In this document: positions 22,146 through 34,800 of the stretch, one piece after another
How positions within the stretch are numbered: position 1 is the first letter of the stretch
How the letters are laid out: each line of letters opens with the position of its first letter
Assembly (NCBI RefSeq): GCF_002078875.1
Contig: NC_034409.1
Span: 14,795,111-14,859,110, forward strand
Direction of reading: 5' to 3'
Source of the DNA: Numida meleagris
Lineage: Eukaryota > Chordata > Aves > Galliformes > Numididae
Length of the DNA stretch: 64,000 bases
Notes under the pieces: model-generated
Told to the model about the DNA's origin: nothing
Seen by the model: only the letters and a program-made list of their open reading frames with translations
Databases searched by the model: none
Translations under genes and position numbers: made by a program

Positions 22146-25124
22146 GTGTGGGAAACAAGGAGAGTCCCTTGCTCGGTCTGACTGTTGAGAAAGTCAGAAG
22201 TCAGGGAAGCCTGGTCCATGAGGTAACAGCCAGCTTTTGTGCTTTTCTATTTTGGGGAGTTTATGGGGGTTTTTTGGTGTTTTTTTTAACACTCATTAAA
22301 GCTCAGCAACTTGAAAAACAAGCTCTTGCCCTCAGTGAGAATGAAGATCAGAAGCTGTAAGTTCTGGGTTCCCATTTCTCTTTAGCATTTCCCTCTGAGG
22401 TTTCTTCCCTCCTACAGCTTGGGCTGCTTCTACTTTGGGCTCAGCCCTAACACCTGTTTTTTTTAGCTGCACAAAACAAACTGTGCTGGTAGGAGATTCT
22501 CATCTCAGTTGACTTTCTGTACCAGAACTTAAGTGTTATTTTCTATTCTCACATAAAAGAGCCAAATGGCTTGTTGAGTCTGAAATCTTCATCTGGTGTA
22601 TTTGTATTGTTCGATCTAGAACAAGGCTTGTGTGACAGCGACTTGGTAATGGAAGAAAATTTAGGGTTGACCTCCAGATCTGAGGCGCTGCTTTGCAGAC
22701 TGAACGTGGGATCGTCTGAACTTCTGCGTTTGTGGCGCTGTTTGCCTTCTCCCTCTGGAAGTTTGGTTGTTACAGCTGGTGCCCCTTGGCTGTGTACCGC
22801 ATGCTGTCATTTGGGTAAGCCGGTGCATGCAAGGGTGTTCCAGAGAAAACAGTAGTTTATTGAAGTGGTAGGTTTGTTTGGTTGGGTTGATCTGCATTGT
22901 GGGCAAGAAGTGAAGAGTGTAGTATGAAAAAAATGAAAGGAATGGGCTCCCCAAGGGAAATAATAAATGCCGATGTTGTTGTGATGCGTATGCCCTGAAG
23001 GGGAGGTGGTAGATGGCAAATGATCATTTTCTGGGTCAGGAAAGATGGTCAAAATGTTGTGTTTTTAACTTTGGCTCTAATATGGTGGAAAGAGAATGCG
23101 GGAAGAAGCTCTTAACCTTGGTAAGGTGTGTTCACAGCGTGTCAATTATAGATTACTCTGGCTGCCCAGTCCCTCTCTGCTGTATTTCTGGGGGAAAAAA
23201 AAAAAAAATCTGCCTTGCTTCTTCCAGCTGGAATGGTTTGGGATTTGCCCTGCTTCTGTAATTGTCTCCTGGGGTGTGGGCTGTGTCAGTGGGAATAGAA
23301 CAGTCATCTGGGCTCCGTCTGAGCGCCTGAGCGTTGTGTGGGGATGTGGCTGTCCCAGCGTCAGGTGGGGAGGGCAGCGTGGAGCTGCCGGCCTGCTACA
23401 GGTGGGAAGCCCTGTCCCTCCGTGTGGAATGCAGCACTTCTTCTAGGCCTAGGAGAAACGGGTGCTGCCAAAAAGTCATAAGAGAAATTAAGGCTTTTAT
23501 TTTTTTTCCACATGTAGTTAGACAAGAGGAGGTGGGAAGAGAATGTAAGCAGGTATTTCTCAAGTAACCCTGTTGCTTTAGGGCGCAGGATGACACAGTA
23601 AGCTGCTGCTGCTGCTCTTTGTGTTTTAGCAGGGGGGAGTACCCTCCAGACCCAGCGCCCAAGAGCCGGAATTGCACTGCACTGAAAAATCACTATGAAA
23701 TCTCTCCGTCAGGATGTCAGACTTCAGTGTTACTTGAGATCTTTTGCAAAATGTATCTAAGTAGAGAAAGAACAAGGTGAGGATGTAGCCAGAGCTGTTA
23801 CCTGCAGGAGCTCCGTCTGGGGCTTGCTTGCTTTGTGGCTCAGCGGGAAGCGGAATGGCAAGGTGCCTGGGTGGGCAGGAGAAAGCCAAGCAAGGCAGAG
23901 GTACCTGTTGTGGTGAGTGCTGCAGAGGCGAGCTCGCAGGGTGCTCGGCTCTTTCTGTTTGGGGCCCCACGCACCATGGCTGCGGTGCCAGCCCTTCCTC
24001 TGCCCACGCGCTGTGCTCAGGGGGCGGCTTGTGGCCATGTTGGCTGGAGCTCTTCTGTTGGGTTTGGGTCAGGGCTGCGAGCACCGCCCCACTCACCACT
24101 GCCCTGCAGAGATCCTTGCAAGCTCTTCAGAGGTTGCTGCGGGGAACTGAGCTCCAAGAAGCCAGCACAGTTGCTTAGGAACTGTCAGAGGTGGGTATAT
24201 CAGGTGTGCATCCAGATGTGATTAGCTGTACAGAGAGAGGCAAGGTCAGGGAGTTGGCTTTTGTCTTGTTGTTTGACTGTGTACTTCTATGTAAGGATAT
24301 GGCACTGTGTCCTGTATAACGTGTTGTCAGCGCTCTTTAAAACAGGAGGAATGTAATTGCAGTTGGTTTAATTGAGTTTAGTTTAATTTAGTTGAGTGCA
24401 GGGATCTGGGAGGGAGCATCACCTCTCAGCCCTCACCTGATGTCTCTTTGGACTGATGGCACAGAGGCTGCCCAAGCTCCATGGGGCTGGAGCTGAGGCA
24501 TGTGGCAGGACTTGCAGCCTCTTGTCACTATTTCCAACAGAGTTCCTGCTCCTACCTTAGACCCCCAGGGAAATTTCTATTTTTATAATCAGTAGCACAG
24601 TACTAGAATTTTTGGTGTCACTTCAGGAAGTAATGATAGCGCATCACCCTCTGTAAAGGCGCTTATTTCATGGAGATTAAACAGCATTGCTCCTGGTCCC
24701 ATCTCAAGTTTTCCTGCTGGTGTGGAAGTCTGATGGAAATTTGCCAAAATTATGTGAAAATAGGAAGCAGGTGAGAGACCGTGCCAACTGAGTGTGTGGC
24801 TGTGCTCTGCCAGAGCCCCTCCAGCAGGGACGGGAGCAGCTGTGCTGCATTCAGGGATGATGCTCACTTAGGCCAGGTGCGTGGGACATGGTGCTTCTGT
24901 TATGTGTTCCCAAGGCTCAAGCCATGGCTGCTCTTGTGCCTACAGCTGCTTCATTTTGCTTTGGTGGTTCAGTTTGGGGTCTCTGTGGTCAGTAAATTAG
25001 AAGCTTACCTTGGGCGGTAGCTTGCCTTCTCTGGGACAGAGCTGAAGGCAAATGCCTTCCTTTGGCTTCCACATAGAAGGATTTGTGCAGAATCTGATTT
25101 TATGACATAATTTTAGAATCATAG
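22146..25124. other. Intergenic sequence, no gene recognised
   Basis: No splice-consistent conserved coding segment is visible. From about 23.3 kb the sequence becomes clearly richer in G+C, with overlapping open frames on both strands that have low-complexity, unrecognised translations. These look like compositional artefacts. Confidence 0.5.
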
Positions 25125-25690
25125 AATTGCTTAGGTTGGAGTGGACCGTAAAGATCATCTAGTTCCAAGTCCCTGCTGTGTGCAGGGCTGCCCCCCACCA
25201 GCTCAAGCTGCCCAGGGCCCCATCCAACCCAGCCTTGGGCAGCTCCAGGGATGGGGCACCCACAGCTTCTCTGGGCAGCTGTGCCAGGGCCTCACCACAC
25301 TCTCAGTAAATAATTCCTTCCTAACATCTAACCTAAATGTCCCCTGTTCTAGTTTAAAACCATTCCCCCTTGTTCTGTCACTGTCAGACCATGTAAGAAG
25401 TTGATCCTCATCCTGCTTGTAAGCTCCCTTCAAGGACTGGAAGGCTGCAATGAGGTCTCCCCGGAGTCTTCTCCAGGCTGAACAAGCCCAGCTCCCTCAA
25501 CCTTTCTTCACAGGAGAGGTGCTCTGGTCCTTTGATCATCTTCGTGGTCCTGCTCTGGACCTGCCTCAACAGCTCTGTGTCCTTCCTGTGCTGGGGGCTC
25601 CAGGCCTGGGTGCAGAACTCCAGATGGGGCCTCATGAGGGCAGAGCAGAGGGAGACAATCACCTCCCTCTCCCTGCTGGCCACCCCAACA
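25125..25690 (-). repeat. CR1 LINE, 5'-truncated 3' end
   Basis: 'agaatcatagaattgcttag' at the left edge is the inverted CR1 tail. It is followed by the inverted 3' UTR and ORF2 end, including 'gagaggtgctctggtccttt', 'ctgtgtccttcctgtgctgg' and 'tcacctccctctccctgctg'. The reverse strand contains fragments of the CR1 C-terminal ORF2 peptide ([17 protein letters not shown]). Open frames here belong to the LINE. Confidence 0.93.
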
Positions 25691-28194
25691 TCTGTAGAGA
25701 TGTTCACAGTCCCAGGACCAGTGCTCCTCTCGGTGTGAGTGCCACCAATGAGTGATGTGGCTTGCAAAGCCCCCCACCCTGGGCATGCTGCCCCTGGGAG
25801 CTGGCAGAAGCTGGATGTTGGCTCTTCAGCTCTGGCCATGGTGATTTCAGGCTTTTTCCAGCAGGACTCAGCTCTGTGCAGTCACAATGCTGAACTGGGG
25901 AGATAGCTGTGGGGTGGGGGGAGGAGGTGATAGATGGAGAACACTTGAGGATTACTGTTTACTGCAGCTTAATTACCTGGCTAGCAGCTGTTACTAAGAG
26001 TGACTGAACAACTGTGGCATTTGAACAGGCCTGCTGCCCACTCCCAGGTGGGGATGCCGTTGCTCTCGGAGCTGCAGCCAGAGAAGGGATTTTAAGTTTG
26101 GAAATTTACCTTTCAAGTTGAACTTTTTTGAAGTGATGTGGAAGTCACTGAACCTTTACTCATGCAATGCAATATGGCAGCATCCTTTGAGCTGCTGCCA
26201 GCTGCTGACACAGAGCTGCAGCTGCCGCATTCAGGTGGGGAGGGAACAGTTGTGCTTGCTGGCCCAGCAGCGCTGTGCGGAGCAGGTGGGCTTCTGGTCC
26301 TCCTCCTGAGGCCCTTCCTGGCAAGGTCTGGTCAGGATGGGTTGGAAAAACATCCACCCTGCTCTAAGTTCTGAGGTAGTAGGCTTAGAAATGGCAGTAT
26401 TCGTGTGGGCTTTGGGGGTGTTCAGTGGGAAATGGGTACAGGGAGACCTGAGCCGGTGCGTGAAAGGGGCTTCCCCGTGACTTAGTGTCAAGTCTCAACC
26501 CATCTTAGGGGGCATTTCCCCAGTTTAGGACCCAGGTTTTGCCGCTGCCACCTGCAGAGCAGTCCCAGCCCCGAGGAGCTGCGGGTCAGCAGTGGCGAGC
26601 AGGGCGGCTGGAACAGCTGAGGCCGAGGCTTTCGGGTGGCCACAGGGAAGCCTCCAAATGTCTGCCAGGAGCCGAGCCAGCCCTGTGCTGAGCCGCCTCC
26701 CACGTGCTTCACCTGTGAGGAGGATGGTGCCCAGCTGACATTGTTCTGAGCCCTGGCCTTCGCTCCTGTGGTGTAATGTTTCAGCTGCAAGCCCTGGGAG
26801 TGCTGCAGGAGCTGGGAGTGGCGGGGGCGAACGGATGCCTTCCGTGTGGCTGCCGAGATGCCAAGGTAAAAGAAAGCAGCAGGGTTGGCATTAACGTAAC
26901 AAGGTTCACTATGTGCGGCTCGGTGGCTCTCTGCCACAGCCCTGTGTGGGCAGGGCTGGAGCTGTGCGCGGGGTCACCGCGCCCCGTCACCAGGCAGGGT
27001 GACCCAGCGCCTGTCCGTGGCTGCGGGGAAATGCGGGCCGTCCCTTCTGGAAGGATCTAAATTGGCACAGCCACCCAGATGCCTGTCCCCACTGCTGTGC
27101 GGGTGTTGGTTTTGGGGGGGCAGAGCACTGGGAGGTGGATGAAAGGTGGGGGAAAGGCAGATCGATGGAACTGCCACAGAAGGCTTTTCGTTTCTTTCCT
27201 CTTTCCCACCCATCTTAACTTTTCAGGTCAGTTCCACTCATGGACTGTGGTGGAAGTGAATGTTCCCGTACACAAGAGACACCGCAATGATTTACTGTTG
27301 TCGGTCTGTTCCCTGTAATTAATGACAGCGTTTGCAGGGATGAAGAGCAGAGCGTAGCGTACCTGCCGGCACTCTCCTGCCTTCTCAGGCAGCAAGAAAA
27401 CAACAGCGATGTGGAGGAAAAGGTTTCAGGGGAAAGATTAACTAGCTTCTACTTTCCTGTTGGTTTTAGTGGAGTTGTCACGGACCAGTCTTAACAAATC
27501 CCTTGTTCTAGGGGTATGCTGATAAGATCGTTTTTAAGAACTTCTAAAAAATACTTCCAGCTTAGTGCTCAGTTCAAATCAGTGAAGCAGGCACCAGGCG
27601 CCATCCTGGCACTGCTGCAGGCCCACGTTGTTCTTGCAGCTGTCGCTTGATCAAACAGGAGCCGGGGCGGGGGTTGAAGTCCTGAGGCAGACATCAAGTG
27701 TACTTTTAAAATTATTTTCTACGTTTGTTCAAAGGCCCAGAATGAGTTTTTTATTATGACTGTGCGTTGTAGTAGTCTTGTGATGGGTTCCCAGTATGGC
27801 TGAGGAACTGATTCAGGCAGAAGAGCAAGCACCTGCCAGTTCTGATCAGAAAAACTGGTCCTCTGAAGACAAGTAATGGGAATTGGCGGCAGATTTTGGA
27901 TGGCTGACAGAAAGGCCAGAAAAATGTGACAAGAGGAATGGTTGGTGCAGTTCTCTACATGGCAGACTGAGAGCAAAATGCCATCTTCTCCTCACTTGCT
28001 GAGCCTTTCTGCGCTTGTTTGGCCGCTGTGCTTTTTGGTTGTTAGAAAGCACTCTTGCTGCCCAGCCCTTGCCCAGCGCCCTGCTGCCTCTGGTGTCTGA
28101 AATGGTTATTGTAACAGGGATTCTCCATCTTCCTTGCTCCAGGTGCCTTGCCATGGTTATCATGTGGCAGTAATGACAAATAACCCTGTCTGTA
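25691..28194. other. GC-richer intergenic block, no gene recognised
   Basis: It continues the GC-rich zone to about 27.1 kb, then returns to mixed composition. No conserved exon or known repeat family is visible, apart from a possible decayed extension of the CR1 piece that follows. Confidence 0.4.
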
Positions 28195-28590
28195 AGGAAG
28201 CATTGGCATTCATGGAATAACCGGCCTCCACCCATATGGCCGTTGACCACAGCCCTCTGCCTGTGACCATCCAACTAATTCCTTATCCACTGAGTAGTCC
28301 AGCCTTCAAATCCCTCTCTCTAATGTAGAGAGAAGGATGTGGTGTTGGGACCACGTCAAAGGCCTTGCACAAGTCCATGTAGTTGACAGCAGTTGCCCTT
28401 TGTCCACTGCTGCCATCGCTCCATCATTGAAGGCCACCAGCCAGGTCGGGCACTGGCTGCCCTTGGCGAAGCTGTGCTGCTGTCTCAGATCAGCCGCGCT
28501 TCTCCCACACGCCTTCACGTGGCTTCTGGGAGGATCTCAGTAGTCGGCTCCCTGGCAGGACTGGGTGCGAGGGACACGAGCAGGTGTGAC
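28195..28590 (-). repeat. Decayed CR1 ORF2 reverse-transcriptase segment
   Basis: Read on the reverse strand, the frame carries worn versions of CR1 reverse-transcriptase motifs. QQHSFAKGSQCPTWLVAF resembles the SQHGFTKGKSC..NLIAF block. MDLCKAFDVV, across 'gtcaaaggccttgcacaagt', resembles the catalytic YLDFSKAFDTV block. DGHRQRAVVNG resembles DGRTQRVVVNG. Frameshifts are present and the element is inactive. It is a piece from the middle of ORF2, not the usual 3' tail. Confidence 0.8.
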
Positions 28591-29247
28591 GGTTCAGATG
28601 AAGAATGATGGGTCATAAACCAGAGAGGGTGTCAAATCAGCCTGTATAACCTGTTTACAGTATGATTACCCGGGACTGCTTGTAAATAAGGTAAAATTAA
28701 CGTGCAGCTGACTCTGCTCTGTGTAATTTGCCAGAGTAAGGAACCAATAAAAGGAATGAGATGAAGTCAACAACCCTGAGGCAGAAAATACAAAAATCAA
28801 TACTGAAGTATTCAGCTCCCTCTGCGCAGTTTGCTGCCTTAGGTGCAGAGCTCAATATCCTTCAGCTGCATGGTTCTGAGCAACGTGGGCTAAATTAAAT
28901 GTTGAGCTCAGGTGTTACCTCCCAGCCCAACCGTGCGGCTTGTTTCCCATGGGCAAAGAGGCTTTTCTTGAAGTAAAGATTATCTTCAGTTTTTAGATGC
29001 TGGATGTTATCCCAAGTATGCGGGCAGCATCACATCTGATAGGGCTTGTGCTCTGCTCAGCACGTTGCTGCTGGGAGAGGAGGCCAGTCCCCAGCAGTGG
29101 CCGTCTTAGCTGTGTTTGTGGTGACCTCCTGTCCTTCGTTTGGCTGCTGTTGGCTCTGTGGCTGTTACTCCTGTGACACTCACCCCATAGGCCATGTTCA
29201 GTCTGTGGGTTTTCCTCTCCGAGCAACAGGAGCAATCCTTGAGAGAG
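28591..29247. other. Intergenic sequence, nothing recognised
   Basis: Neither a known repeat nor an exon is visible between two CR1 pieces. Confidence 0.4.
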
Positions 29248-29916
29248 ATTGGACCTGCAGAGAAGGACCTGGGGGTCCTGGTGGATGAAAAACAACATGG
29301 GCCAGCAGTGTGCTCTTGCAGCTTGGAAAGCAAATGGTCTCCTGGGCTCCATCAGAAGAGGAGTGGCTAGGAGGGAGACTGTCCCTCTCTACTCTGCCCT
29401 CGTGAGGCCCCATCTGCAGCACTGCGTCCAGGTCTGGGGCCCCCAATACAGGAAAGACAGGGATCTGAGAGGGTCCAGAGGAGGGCCACCAGGATGATCA
29501 GAGGGCTGGAGCGCCTCCACTATGAAGACAGGCTGAGGGAGCTGGACTTGTTCAGCCTGGAGAAGAGAAGGCTGCAGGGTGACCTCATTGCAGCCTTCCA
29601 GCACCTAAAGGAGCCTCCAAACAGGAGGGGAGTCAACTCTTTACAAGGGTAGATAATGACAGGACAAGGGGAAATGGTTTTAAGTTGAAGGAGGGAAGAT
29701 TTAGGTTGGATATCAAGGGGATGTTCTTTACTGAGAGAGTGGTGAGGTGCTGGAACAGGCTGCCCAGAGAGGCTGTGGATGCCCCATCCCTGGAGGTGTT
29801 TGAGGCCAGGTTGGATGGGGCCCTGGGCAGCCTGGTCTAGTATCAGATGTGGAGGTTGGTTGGAGCTTGATGATCCTTGGGGCCCCTTCCAACCCAAGCC
29901 ATTCTATGATTCTATG
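29248..29916 (+). repeat. CR1 LINE 3' end, well preserved
   Basis: It begins within the ORF2 C-terminal part ('ggacctgggggtcctggtgg') and runs through 'gtgaggccccatctgcagca', 'ttcagcctggagaagagaag' and 'tggatatcaaggggatgttc' to an intact 'attctatgattctatg' tail at 29901-29916. The agreement with the family consensus I remember suggests a relatively young copy. It is 5'-truncated. Confidence 0.95.
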
Positions 29917-30131
29917 GCCCTCTGATGGGTGAACAAGAACTGCAGGGAGACAGCGCTGCCCGTGGTCACCTCCTGGTGTTGGGAAAGGCCCTCTCAGGAC
30001 AGCACGTCTCCTCACTAGGGATGCAAATAAGAGTGTAGACGTAAGGGATCAAGCGCAACAAAAGCTGTCTACAAGAGCTCTTCCTTGGAAATGGAGCAGT
30101 GAGCAAGCAGACTGTGTTAACAAAGCACAGC

Positions 30132-31727
30132 TTTAATAAAAAGGTAGAAAGCTTACATCTCAAAATGACTCATAAATAAACATAACTGCATTATGTATAA
30201 TCTTTTTTTAAAATGTATTCATTATAATATATATTTTCTGAGTTATAAAATCCCATATAAATAGCAAATTATCTTCTGTATGCAGAATACAAGAATGCAT
30301 AAAAAACTGGGGTACAGATCTGAAAGGAATCCTGAGTCCGCACAGCACGAGCGGCAGAAAATAGCACAGTGACAGAGCTGGACACGGTAAATGCTGCTGT
30401 CCCGGTACATCAGTTCTTTAAAACTGGGAAAATGGGACCGAGAGCCTGTGGGCTGCTGACCCTTCTGCTCCAGAGAACAAACTCAGCAGTGGCTCAGAGT
30501 ACGCCGCCCCATGGGTTTTCAGGAGCACCCTATTCTTTTGGTATCACGACAGGAAAATGGAATCTGTCTTCTGATGGATGGAACAAAGGCACTTAGAGTG
30601 GCCAAGGCTGTAAGCAGCAGCTTGGAGCGATGGGCAGGCAGCAATGGGGGTGTGTGGCAACAAGTTCTGGTGGCGGTTAGGCACGGGAGATGGCCAATTC
30701 CTGCACTCCTTGAGGTTTCACTGCTTACCCCCAAATATTTATATAAATTAAAACAAGCCTAAGTGAAAACTCCATGCTGTATTTTGAAGTGCCGTTCTTT
30801 TTCCTCCTCAGACTGAAGCAAGCAAGCTGCACCAAGAACTGCAGCGTGCTTCTTTCTTTGTGGTAAGAGCTGTAGCAGCGTTTAGATCAGGAGTTTTCAC
30901 CCTCTGTTTCTTCCCTTGGCTTTCAAAAGTGAGCTGTGCAACAGATGTACGTGGATGGAAATGTTCCTAACCTTGTGACTCCATCGCTCAGAGCAAGGCA
31001 GACTGCACTACTGCAAGAGGGCACCAACATGCAGAACTGGTGGGTGTATTCCAATTCTGAGTTTAGAGAAATTGTATTATTTTAGCTCAGTTTGGTTTTC
31101 TGATCACAATGGAAAATGTCAATTACCCATGGAAGAAGCAAAGACTGTAGTCTGCCCGTTGTTTCCACAAGGAGCGATGCAGCCATTACATGCTCCTTAA
31201 ATATGGCTATTTATATAAAATGTAATATTTTCCTTCTTTTGGCCAAGGTCGAGAGCTCTGACATGAATAAAACATGAATCATCAGAGGAAACTCATGCGT
31301 ACAGACTGCAATAAGCAAACTGAGCCTTCACTTTTGCTTCTTATTACAGTGTCGACTCAGTAGAGACAATGAAGTAAATCAGAGCTGTTTTCAGTCTCCT
31401 GGCTTATTCCCAATTTAAGAGGGAACAAAAACCAGATGAACAAAGTTATCCTGAAGCCAAGCCACAGTTGCTCGGTGCAGAACTTCATGAGTAAACAGAC
31501 ACATGTTAAATAATACTTTAGATTATGAAATTCTCAATGATTTTCTGTCCTTTCAGACATTACAAGTAACACCCTTCTTTCTTCTTGGTGTACACAATGA
31601 CTTGGGAAGATCCTGACATTTTTTTTCCTGGCTTGAGTCAAGGAGCCCAGCAACAGGAAGCTGTGAATACTGCACAGTAAGTTAGGGTACAAGTCTAGAA
31701 AAGAGAATGGCACTTGCAGGGTTTTTT
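30132..31727 (-). other. LRRK2: Candidate LRRK2 3' UTR
   Basis: This follows the LRRK2 stop on the reverse strand. No AATAAA was seen on that strand between the stop and the CR1 copy. The best candidate is ATTAAA (complement of 30132-30137), about 1.6 kb past the stop, similar to the human 3' UTR length as I recall it. The AT-rich stretch at 30190-30260 fits a 3' UTR end. The boundary is a guess. Confidence 0.35.
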
Positions 31728-31849
31728 TCAGTCCAAAGTGAAGCTCTTCATTTTTTCAGCGAGTTCCTGTCTCACTTCTATATGCTTCTTCAGGTTTTGC
31801 ACTTCGTGGGGGAGGTTAATGTCCCACACTGACACACAGGATTGTAATT
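31728..31849 (-). CDS. LRRK2: LRRK2 exon 51, C-terminal helix and stop
   Basis: The acceptor is ttcccag|AATTACAA and the stop TGA is the complement of 31728-31730. It encodes the last WD40 strand ([17 protein letters not shown]) and the C-terminal helix ([12 protein letters not shown]), ending KSFTLD. Human ends RRTSVE, so the Thr2524 phosphosite is absent. Confidence 0.95.
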
Positions 31850-34800
31850 CTGGGAAAAACAAAAAGAAAAGGGCAATAGAGCAAATTATTACTGTGGAAA
31901 TGGAAGTGGTATCGCTTGTCTGCTCGCTTTTTAATTGCTCGTTAATTGCCTGAGGTATAATACTTAGGAGCTGGAAGCTAAGCTGTGTGACACCTGTGCG
32001 TGGTAATTAAGTTACGGGTTACAGCCATTTGAACTTGCACAGTGGTTTGGATTCCAGTTTTGAAACCATTTAAATGCACTTCAGAAAGCATTTCTGGTGC
32101 CCGTGGGCCATCAGGTGTTGACCTGAGCTACGGCCAATGCTAATATCGAGGTGCCTGCATAAAATTTCATCCTTGTTTCTGAGCAGATATACCTGGAATG
32201 CTTACTAGGCTCAAAAGCCATTCACTGACAGCTGATTTCATAAGGTAATGAAAATACTGAAAAGGGGCCACTTCTTCACTCTCTAGTTTGACTCTTATCC
32301 TACTGCAGTCAGCTCGTCTACACTCGCCGCCTTTAACTTCATGCTGTCATTGCCACGTTATCAGGAGTGTCAGAAACAGGGATGGGAGAAAGCTGAAGCA
32401 GGGCATTGGTGAGAGCATCAATTGTAACTGTTCTTAGGAAAAAAAAAAACAGAAACAAAGATGGAGATTTTATCTTCCTATTCCAGCACTCCCTATCCTA
32501 ACCGTCAGGAAGCTCTTCCTGATGTACGACCTAAATTTCCCTTGCTGTAATAGAAACTGCTTAGCCTTTATCCTACCCACAGGGACTAATATGTTGAAGT
32601 GTTTATTCCCTTCCTCTTTATTTGAAGCCTACTGTCATGTCTTTTCTATGCTTTCTTTATATTAAGCAATTTATCTTCAATATTTCCCCAGAGGTCACGT
32701 TTCTCTCCTCTGGACTATTCCTAATAGTTCAGATCATTCAGCAGCATCCCAAATGGACGCGCTCCTCCAGCAGAGGCCTTATCAGAACTCAGCAGAGCAT
32801 AGGAATCAATTCCCATGTCTTAGAGAAGCCACTTTTCTATTGGCACAAGAATGGTTTTTGCCTCTTCTGCAGGAACATGACACTGTTGACTCATGTTCAG
32901 CCTGTGATCAAAATAAACCTTTTTTTCAGCACTGCTGCTTAAACTGACCATTTCCTCATGTTGCTACAGCAGATCTCTCCTAATTACATCTGTCCTTACT
33001 GAACTGTATCCAGTTCCTTCCAGACCATTTGTTCTATCTGTCAAGGCTGTTGTGAATTCCAGTCCTGTCCTCCACTGCGCTCGTGGCTTCTCTGAGCTAA
33101 GTGCTGTCTGCTAATCTGAAAAGCAGATAGGTTATTTCTTCATCCACATCGTTCACAATAACATCGGGTGTTCCAGGAGGCCGCTCTGGAATCCATCTGA
33201 CACATCCTCCAATCAGACAAGGGTAATTACTCTCCAAATAGAGTTTTCCAGAAAATTATATGCCCTTCCAAGAGTAGCTTCATCTGCTCCATTTAGGAAG
33301 CTATTGTTTGTATGGAGCCTGGAAACGCAACAGATGACGAAAACTAATAATAATTTTGATAAGAGAAGATCAAATGTTGGTCATCAGCTCTCCAAACATA
33401 TCTCAGAGGGCAGCCAAGCATCACAGTTTCTACTCCACTAATAATATAAACTAATAAAACACAATTCAGGTACCTTTGTGGTATTTGTCATTTTCGGTGT
33501 CACTCTTGTAGCAATATCCCAAAACCAACACCACGTTCTTCAGACTCCCTTTTTCAAAGAAACAAAAGGTCCAATTGTAATTTTAATGGGAAGTTTGTAA
33601 TTTAAGGACAAAAAGAGCTTACAAATGCTGCTAAGATGACAGAAACCAGAATTTCTCTTTGGGCCCTTTATTCATAGTCATCAACCATGAGAAGAAAACG
33701 ACATGAAAACAAGCAATAGAGTTAATGCCTCTATTTAATGTAGGGGTTTACCAGAGTTCAAAGCCTGGATCAGCCGTTCAGCCTGTTGAACGAGCCTAAG
33801 AACAAAGTACCCTGCTATTTACCCCGTGCAGAGGTAGCAGTCACAGAAAGCAGAAGTCACAGCGAAGGCATAGGCTGCAAACAAAGTTCCAATGCTTGGC
33901 AGAAAGTGCCAGCAATCGGTTCGGTTGCAAACAAAAGAAACAATGAAATATGATTACAAACTCATTAGAAGTGTTCTGAACTACAAACGGCACACAGGCA
34001 GGGAAGGAAAGTTAGCAGGAAGTAGAAATAGGGGATGGATCACAAGAAGGTGCCTCTGGAATAACGTGAAAAACAACTAGGAAGCTCAGAGCAGCTGGAT
34101 CACAGAGGGCTGGTGGGAACCTTGTGCATCTCCCACAGCCAGAGGTTTCACTGCACGCCTTATCTGCAACCAGCTCTGTCCATACTTCGTACCGAAGAGA
34201 TGGGAACTGAAGTGCAAGGTTTCTTACTCAAACTAGGGGCCTTGCTTACTACAGAGAAGTCTACATGTTCACTTGCAAAATGAACTACATATATTTACAT
34301 ATAAACCATCCTCTAAAGATGATATCTTGTGTATTATATGTGAATTGTCAAGTGACAGAATTAGAAAAAGACACGTTCACTAGTTCATATGCAAGCTAAA
34401 GATAAAATTGATATCTCAACATCTGACAATCCTTGTTTCCTAAACTAGTTGCATTGACGTTATATATTTTAATGTTAAAATGAAGAACAGTTTGGCAGCC
34501 ACGGTGCCATTTTCAGGGCTTCTGTGAACACACCAGTGGAACCAACATCTCTGAATGTAGGAAAAAAGCCCAGCCTTTATAAATAATTGCTGGGAGAAAA
34601 TGATCAAAAGGAAAAAGTACACATCAAACGGCATGAATCAGTCTCTTGCCATCCTTGAGTTGTGTGCAAATGCAACCAATCTATTTCTCATGAAGTATTA
34701 ACTTCTCTCTCTATAAAATTTTGATTTAAAATGCTCTGTAGTCTGGAAACCAAGCACGTGAGACTCAAGGCTTTTTGTCACACCGTATTTCTTTATACAG

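Noticed and set aside
23626..24221. Overlapping open frames of 116-157 codons on both strands
   Set aside because: The translations are unrecognised and mutually overlapping in a GC-rich stretch. There is no conserved motif or splice pattern.
25408..25839. 143-codon reverse open frame with a plausible protein-like sequence
   Set aside because: Its core is the C-terminal end of CR1 ORF2, so it is LINE sequence and not a host gene.
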